From an uncultured Clostridium sp. (GTDB lineage Bacteria; Bacillota; Clostridia; Oscillospirales; Acutalibacteraceae): a stretch of DNA of 64,000 nucleotides. Shown here in pieces: positions 59,634 through 64,000 of the stretch (position 1 is its first letter; every line of letters begins with the position of its first letter). The notes below the pieces were generated by a model. The model saw nothing but the letters and a program-made list of their open reading frames with translations, searched no databases and was not told where the DNA came from. The stretch covers positions 1 to 64,000 of the forward strand of contig CATZNW010000002.1 of the NCBI GenBank assembly GCA_958422185.1, written 5' to 3'. The position numbers were made by a program, and so were the translations under genes.

Positions 59634-60275
59634 ATGGCGGACAGTAAGAAAACGTTTTCCGGAAAAAAATCCAAATTTGCCGCAGTTCTTTCTCAGCTTA
59701 GAAAAGAACGCGGTTCAAGTCAGAAAAAAGCGGCGGCGGATCTTGGGATAAGCCAGGCGCTTTTAAGTCATTATGAAAAAGGAATACGCGAATGCGGGCT
59801 TGATTTTGTTATCAAATGCAGTGAATATTACGGTGTTACAACGGATTATCTGCTCGGGATCTCAAAAAGCAGATACGGTCTGGACGAGGATTATCTTGCC
59901 CGTATAGCGGGTGATGACGGGGATGATTCCGAACTGGCGACCCTTACCCAGTCTACCAAAATACTGATCGATATGGCGGTAGCTTCTTCAACGGACAATT
60001 CCTTTGTAAAATATCTTCACGATTATTATATGCTTTGCATATACCGCGGCGCGCTTACGCTTGCAAAGGCAGGCGCGCTCCCAAGCGATATGTTCAGGCT
60101 TGATTATAATCTTGGCCATGAACTTGCAAGCGCGGCCATTGCCGTGCTTGATTCGAGATTTGCTTTTATTGAAGACAAATCCAGAACAGGGATAGACTCA
60201 ATGGACGGAAACGTGCTTCACAAGCTGATTGAGGAAGCTGAAGAATATATAATGAACAGCTTTATCACCGAGTAA
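59634..60275 (+). CDS. XRE-family transcriptional regulator
   Basis: The 213-residue protein has a basic start, an HTH domain (about 22-76, KKAAADLGISQALLSHYEKG) and a helical C-terminal domain of 130 residues without a family I recognise. The ATG at 59634 follows AGGGGAAAA. It may control itself or the divergent phosphatase gene. Its 3' end overlaps the convergent nucleosidase gene by 11 bases. Confidence 0.87.
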   Translation: MADSKKTFSGKKSKFAAVLSQLRKERGSSQKKAAADLGISQALLSHYEKGIRECGLDFVIKCSEYYGVTTDYLLGISKSRYGLDEDYLARIAGDDGDDSELATLTQSTKILIDMAVASSTDNSFVKYLHDYYMLCIYRGALTLAKAGALPSDMFRLDYNLGHELASAAIAVLDSRFAFIEDKSRTGIDSMDGNVLHKLIEEAEEYIMNSFITE

Positions 60276-60975
60276 ATTCAAGCTGCGTTTTTTCCCCTTC
60301 AAGATATTTCAGGATGATGGCCGTGGATTTTTCCGCGGCTGTTTTTTTAAATGTAGGATAATCCATGGCGGCACCGGAATCTCCTCCGTCGCTCACAGAT
60401 CTTAATACGGCAAAAGGAATGTTGTTTGCAGCCGCGGTCTGCGCCACCGCGCCTCCCTCCATTTCACCGCATAGAGCTCCGAATTCAGCGGAGATGCGTG
60501 CCTTGAGGTCTTCGCTTGCAATAAAGGTATCCCCGCTTGCAACCGTGCCGCGGTGGATCCTTTCCCCGGAATTTATGGATATCCTTGCCAGCCTGTCCGA
60601 TATTTCCCGATCCGTACGGATCTTTATCATATTCAGTCCGTTTATGTAGCCGCGCGGTTCACCGAGAGCCGTGATATCTATATCATACTGGCATACATCG
60701 CTTGCTATAACTATATTTTTTATTGCTACGTCCGCACACAGCGAACAGCCGACTCCTATATTGATGATCTTATCGGCGTGAAAACGGTCTATCATGATCT
60801 GTGTGCATATTGCCGCGTTCACCTTGCCCGGGTTGCAGCGCGCCGCGCACACCATAACAGAGTTTATATGTCCGCAGACGAACACACATCCGGCGATTTC
60901 TTCCGTTACCGGATCTTCAATGCGCCTCTGCACGGCTTCGATCTCTATATCCATTGCGCCTATAATGCCGATCAT
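60265..60975 (-). CDS. mtnN: 5'-methylthioadenosine/S-adenosylhomocysteine nucleosidase
   Basis: The 236-residue enzyme splits adenine from MTA and SAH, recycling products of AdoMet use, and so connects with the methionine genes at 20.7 kb. IGIIGAMDIE gives the catalytic Glu near 11, CGEMEGGAV the ribose-binding Met-Glu, and SVSDGGD the catalytic Asp. AAGGTGG precedes its start. Confidence 0.92.
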   Translation of the reverse strand: MIGIIGAMDIEIEAVQRRIEDPVTEEIAGCVFVCGHINSVMVCAARCNPGKVNAAICTQIMIDRFHADKIINIGVGCSLCADVAIKNIVIASDVCQYDIDITALGEPRGYINGLNMIKIRTDREISDRLARISINSGERIHRGTVASGDTFIASEDLKARISAEFGALCGEMEGGAVAQTAAANNIPFAVLRSVSDGGDSGAAMDYPTFKKTAAEKSTAIILKYLEGEKTQLEFTR

Positions 60976-61109
60976 AGCGTTTGACCACCTTTTTAAACTG
61001 GTTTTTGTTTGAACGCGGATCTTCTTGGTGAGACTACCGTTTCAAACCACAAAATATAGTGTTATTATAATATATAATTTTAATAATTACAAGATTTATT
61101 ATTTTTAGG

Positions 61110-61139
61110 TTGACAACGCTGATATTTTTAATATATAAT
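61110..61139 (+). promoter_or_regulatory. Promoter of rpmH operon
   Basis: TTGACA and TATAAT with an 18-base spacer, followed by a leader of about 90 bases to rpmH. The rest of 60976-61109 is AT-rich without a gene. Confidence 0.7.
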
Positions 61140-61237
61140 ATTGTTCGCTAATGTGCAAAATTGTTTTTGCCTGCGCTATGCCGCGCAGAGTATATAAGGA
61201 TTAAGACAAGTTTAGTCTGTGAAAGGTAGTGAATTTA

Positions 61238-61372
61238 ATGAAAAGAACATTTCAGCCTAAGAAGAGGCACGCCAAGATGGAGCACGGCTTCAGAAAGAGA
61301 ATGTCCACAAGAAACGGCAGAAAGGTGCTTGCGCGCCGCCGCGCCAAGGGCAGAAAACAGCTTTCTTACTGA
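61238..61372 (+). CDS. rpmH: 50S ribosomal protein L34
   Basis: The 44-residue, very basic protein reads MKRTFQPKKRHAKMEHGF and ends AKGRKQLSY, the L34 sequence. GAAAGGTAG is the ribosome site. It heads the rnpA-yidD-yidC-khpB run, as in most bacteria, but here it is not beside dnaA. Confidence 0.98.
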   Translation: MKRTFQPKKRHAKMEHGFRKRMSTRNGRKVLARRRAKGRKQLSY

Positions 61373-61423
61373 TTTCATGCAAATGGCCGTATGGCAAAAG
61401 CTGTTTTTTAAGGGAATGGTATA

Positions 61424-61756
61424 GTGAAAATCATAGCCTTAAATCAAAACAAGGATTTCCGCCGCCTGTATTACAGGGGAAAGAGCAGTGCCTGTAAAAA
61501 CCTTGTAACCTATGTTATGAAAAACAGGCAGAAAGTAACAAGAGTGGGGATCACAAGCAGCAAAAAGATAGGCAAGGCTTATCAGAGAAACAGAGCGCGC
61601 CGCGTTATCAGAGCGGCATACGCCGAACTTGCCGGGAGAATAGCCGGAAATTATGATATTGTTTTTGTTGCCCGCGCCGCCACCTGCAATGTAAAGATGC
61701 AGGAGGTAAAAAAAGATATGGAAAAACAGCTGCTTTCGCTTGGAGTTATAAAATGA
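61424..61756 (+). CDS. rnpA: Ribonuclease P protein component
   Basis: The 110-residue basic protein helps RNase P RNA to process tRNA 5' ends. The signature KKIGKAYQRNRARRVIRAAY is the RNR motif region. The start is GTG at 61424, with AAGGGA eight bases ahead. It overlaps yidD by four bases. Confidence 0.96.
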   Translation: MKIIALNQNKDFRRLYYRGKSSACKNLVTYVMKNRQKVTRVGITSSKKIGKAYQRNRARRVIRAAYAELAGRIAGNYDIVFVARAATCNVKMQEVKKDMEKQLLSLGVIK

Positions 61757-62004
61757 AGGGCTTAATAAAAAAAGCGCTGATCTTTTTGATTAGAACGTAT
61801 CAGCTTACGATCAGTCCGCGGTTTTCACACGGTTCGTGCAGGTATTATCCAACCTGTTCGCAGTATGCGATCGAGGCGATCGAGATCCACGGCCTTTTCA
61901 AAGGATCGCTTCTTGCTGCAAGGCGGATATTAAGGTGCAATCCGTTTTTTAAGGGCGGCTATGACCCCGTTCCCCCAAAAAAGAATAAAAATGAGGAAAA
62001 ATAA
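61753..62004 (+). CDS. yidD: Membrane protein insertion efficiency factor YidD
   Basis: The 83-residue protein has RTYQLTISPRFSHGSCRYYPTCSQYA and a conserved CNPFFKGGYDPVP ending, typical of YidD, with cysteines of the HGSCRYYPTCS motif. It assists YidC. It overlaps rnpA and yidC. Confidence 0.96.
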   Translation: MKGLIKKALIFLIRTYQLTISPRFSHGSCRYYPTCSQYAIEAIEIHGLFKGSLLAARRILRCNPFFKGGYDPVPPKKNKNEEK

Positions 62005-62999
62005 TGTTTGATTTTACAGCTAATTCCGTTTTGATGGCGATGCAGGCGGACGGATCAGGTATTTTTAAACCGCTCTACTGGCTGTTCGGGCGCTGTATGG
62101 ACTTTTTGCTGTCCGCGCTGAGCAACGAATACTTTATAGCGATCATCCTGTTTACTGTAGCGACCCGCCTTATCCTGCTGCCGGTGAATCTGCACCAGCA
62201 GAAGGCTACTGCCAAAACGGCAAGGCTTCAGCCAAAAATCCAAAAGATCCAAAAGAAATATCCGGATCCCAAAGACAGAAACAAGATGAATCAGGAAATG
62301 CAGGACCTTTATGCACGCGAGGGGCATAACCCGATGCAGATGGGCTGCGGACCGATGATCTTTCAGCTTGTATTCCTTATGGGTATCGTGGGGATCATTT
62401 ATTATCCGCTTTCCTATATCATAGGAATCAGCAATATAGGCGATTACGCCGATCAGCTTACTGCGTTTCTAGAAAGCGCGGGCTATACGGGAAATTACCT
62501 GCAGCTTGGCATTCTTGAAAACTGGGCCGCTTATAAAGATCAGCTTATAGCCCAGATGCCGGAGCTGTTTACAGCCGAGCGTGTTGCGGATATAGACGCG
62601 TTCAGAAGCGGCATGTATCTCGGAGGACTGGATATGACGGCTCTTCCTCACTGGAAGGACGGGCTTATCGTTTTGATCCCGATCTTCTCGCTTCTGACAT
62701 CGCTTGCTTCAACGGGAATTTCCATGCTTATTCAGAAGAAAACAAATCCCGCCGCGGCTCAGCAGACCGCCAGTATGGTAGTCATGCTGCTGATGATGCC
62801 GTTCTTCTCCTTTTACATTGCGTTTAAGGTGCCGGCAGCGGTAGGTTTTTACTGGATCATCTCAAACGTTGTTTCCATTTTGCAGCAGCTGTTTATTGCA
62901 AAATTCTTCCCGCCCAGAAAGAGCCAGGCAAAGCTTATGGTAGAAAACACGATCTACCGCCGCTCAAGGGAAGAAAATTTAAAGAAAACAAAGGCGTAA
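62004..62999 (+). CDS. yidC: Membrane protein insertase YidC/OxaA
   Basis: The 331-residue protein has about five membrane segments of the YidC/Oxa1 core: VATRLILLPVNLHQQKA, MGCGPMIFQLVFLMG and a final bundle with MMPFFSFYIAFKVPAAVGFYW. The arginine in the first core helix (TRLILLP) is the conserved groove residue. There is no N-terminal lipobox. It inserts proteins into the membrane with SecYEG or alone. Confidence 0.95.
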   Translation: MFDFTANSVLMAMQADGSGIFKPLYWLFGRCMDFLLSALSNEYFIAIILFTVATRLILLPVNLHQQKATAKTARLQPKIQKIQKKYPDPKDRNKMNQEMQDLYAREGHNPMQMGCGPMIFQLVFLMGIVGIIYYPLSYIIGISNIGDYADQLTAFLESAGYTGNYLQLGILENWAAYKDQLIAQMPELFTAERVADIDAFRSGMYLGGLDMTALPHWKDGLIVLIPIFSLLTSLASTGISMLIQKKTNPAAAQQTASMVVMLLMMPFFSFYIAFKVPAAVGFYWIISNVVSILQQLFIAKFFPPRKSQAKLMVENTIYRRSREENLKKTKA

Positions 63000-63030
63000 A
63001 AACGTATTTTATACGTTTGACGGAGGATTT

Positions 63031-63981
63031 ATGAAATACGAGTATATAGGTAAAGGCAAAACCAGGGAGGACGCCGCCAGAGCTGCCGTTCAGGGCCTGA
63101 TGGCGGAGCTTGCCAAGGCCGGCGTGAAGAATCCGAATACGGCGGAATTTCACGAAGAGGTCATTGCCCTTCCGAAAAAGAAACTGTTCGGACTTTTAGG
63201 GTCGAGCGACGCGGAGGTAAAGGTTTCCTTCGACGACGGCAGAAAGGAAAGAAGACCCCAGCCGAAAAAGACTGCTAAACCTCAGCCCAAAAAGGCTGAA
63301 AAGGCTCCGAAAAAAGAAGAAGTCAAAGCTGAGCCGAAATCATTTGAGAAGTCACGGGCGCAGGAGCGCAGGGACGAACCCGTATTAACGGAAAAAGATA
63401 TTGATATGGACGCCGCCGCTGCCTATCTTAAGGCTATGATCGACGGGCTTAAGGTAGAAAACGCGCAGATTACCGGCGAAGTCAAGGACGGAGTGCTTGA
63501 GCTGACCGTTAACTGTGACGATTACGGAATCATAATCGGCAGGCGCGGCGAAACGCTTGATTCACTTCAGTACCTTACCGGTCTTGCGGTAAAGAAGGCA
63601 AGCGGCAAATACATAAGAGTTGCCATCAACGTGGGCGATTACCGCGAAAAGAGAATGGAAACGCTTAAAAATCTTGCGCGCAGACATGCGGAATATGTTG
63701 CAAGGACAGGCAGAAGATATACTTTTGAGCCTATGAATCCTTATGAGAGGCGCATTATTCACACCACTGTTCAGGAGATAGAAGGCGTTGAATCCATGTC
63801 TGTAGGAGCCGGGCAGGACAGAAAAGTTGTTCTTCAGCCGGAGGGCGGAGTAAGATACCGCTCAGGCGGCGGCAGAAGAGGTTATTCAAACGGCAGACCC
63901 GCCGCTAAAAAATCAGCTTCTCTGCCTAAGGATTTTACCAAGTTCGGCAAGATCGAAGTGGATACGGACGGCAATGAATAA
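63031..63981 (+). CDS. khpB: RNA-binding protein KhpB (Jag)
   Basis: The 316-residue protein has the Jag N-terminal domain (1-52, GKTREDAARAAVQGLMAEL and KKLFGLLGS), a Lys/Pro/Ala linker, a KH domain (about 150-225, IGRRGETLDSLQYLTG) and an R3H domain (about 230-290, PMNPYERRIIHTTVQEIEG). It binds RNA with KhpA and affects cell elongation. CGGAGG precedes its ATG. The window ends 19 bases after its stop. Confidence 0.95.
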   Translation: MKYEYIGKGKTREDAARAAVQGLMAELAKAGVKNPNTAEFHEEVIALPKKKLFGLLGSSDAEVKVSFDDGRKERRPQPKKTAKPQPKKAEKAPKKEEVKAEPKSFEKSRAQERRDEPVLTEKDIDMDAAAAYLKAMIDGLKVENAQITGEVKDGVLELTVNCDDYGIIIGRRGETLDSLQYLTGLAVKKASGKYIRVAINVGDYREKRMETLKNLARRHAEYVARTGRRYTFEPMNPYERRIIHTTVQEIEGVESMSVGAGQDRKVVLQPEGGVRYRSGGGRRGYSNGRPAAKKSASLPKDFTKFGKIEVDTDGNE

Positions 63982-64000
63982 TAAAACGGCGTAAGGACAA

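Overview
The window is about 64 kb of chromosome from a Gram-positive, low-to-mid GC member of the Clostridia, most likely a gut Oscillospiraceae/Ruminococcaceae-type organism. The reasons are the Firmicutes origin gene order dnaA-dnaN-yaaA-recF-remB-gyrB-gyrA, strong AAGGAGG-type ribosome binding sites, TTGACA/TATAAT promoters, a class B sortase with surface proteins, LytR-CpsA-Psr (LCP) proteins, a GlyQS-type glycyl-tRNA synthetase and tRNA genes with encoded CCA. I cannot name the species.

Layout. 0-1.3 kb: AT-rich accessory edge with an alpha/beta hydrolase and a remnant of an acetyltransferase. 1.4-4.8 kb: tRNA-Pro, NAD salvage (nicotinamidase, nicotinate phosphoribosyltransferase), sortase B and a candidate structured RNA. 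4.9-14 kb: DUF1624 acyltransferase-like membrane protein, then a long plus-strand run: FlK-type thioesterase, a HAD-Nudix fusion, cysteine desulfurase, ThiI, a catalytically dead sortase-B relative, and a three-gene glycerol-3-phosphate-dehydrogenase-like module. 14-20 kb: frameshifted XRE regulator, superoxide dismutase, DUF2804, a mismatch/deoxyinosine glycosylase, tRNA-Asn, a geranylgeranyl-reductase-like flavoprotein, rplM-rpsI. 20.7-24.4 kb: metF, a free-standing MetH reactivation domain, metH. 24.5-28.7 kb: orphan genes and a DMT transporter. 28.7-32.3 kb: tRNA-Ser with att-like repeats, hisH-hisF, GNAT, tRNA-Ala, Cof-type phosphatase. 32.3-34.4 kb: a divergent pair around a cobalamin riboswitch. 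34.5-42.5 kb: dinB, glyQS, DUF975, FMN riboswitch with ribU, DUF6056, fba. 42.6-46.4 kb: small membrane protein and a folate operon headed by a degenerate LCP protein. 46.4-55.6 kb: oriC and the replication genes. 55.9-64 kb: LCP, MgtC, histidine phosphatase, XRE regulator, MTA/SAH nucleosidase, and rpmH-rnpA-yidD-yidC-khpB.

How genes fit together. The most striking locus is 32.3-34.4 kb. One gene encodes an exported alpha/alpha-toroid protein with a sortase-type SPYTG tail under a cobalamin riboswitch. The divergent neighbour encodes a membrane-anchored DUF4430 domain. These two folds are the two halves of animal transcobalamin/intrinsic factor, so the pair looks like a split, surface-displayed corrinoid-capture system. 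A class B sortase at 3.8 kb could anchor the toroid protein, and B12-dependent MetH at 22 kb would use the vitamin. The origin is unusual: rpmH-rnpA-yidCD-khpB is not beside dnaA but lies 13 kb away in the same direction. DnaA also carries a variant box-recognition signature, next to boxes of the form TTTTCAACA instead of TTATCCACA.
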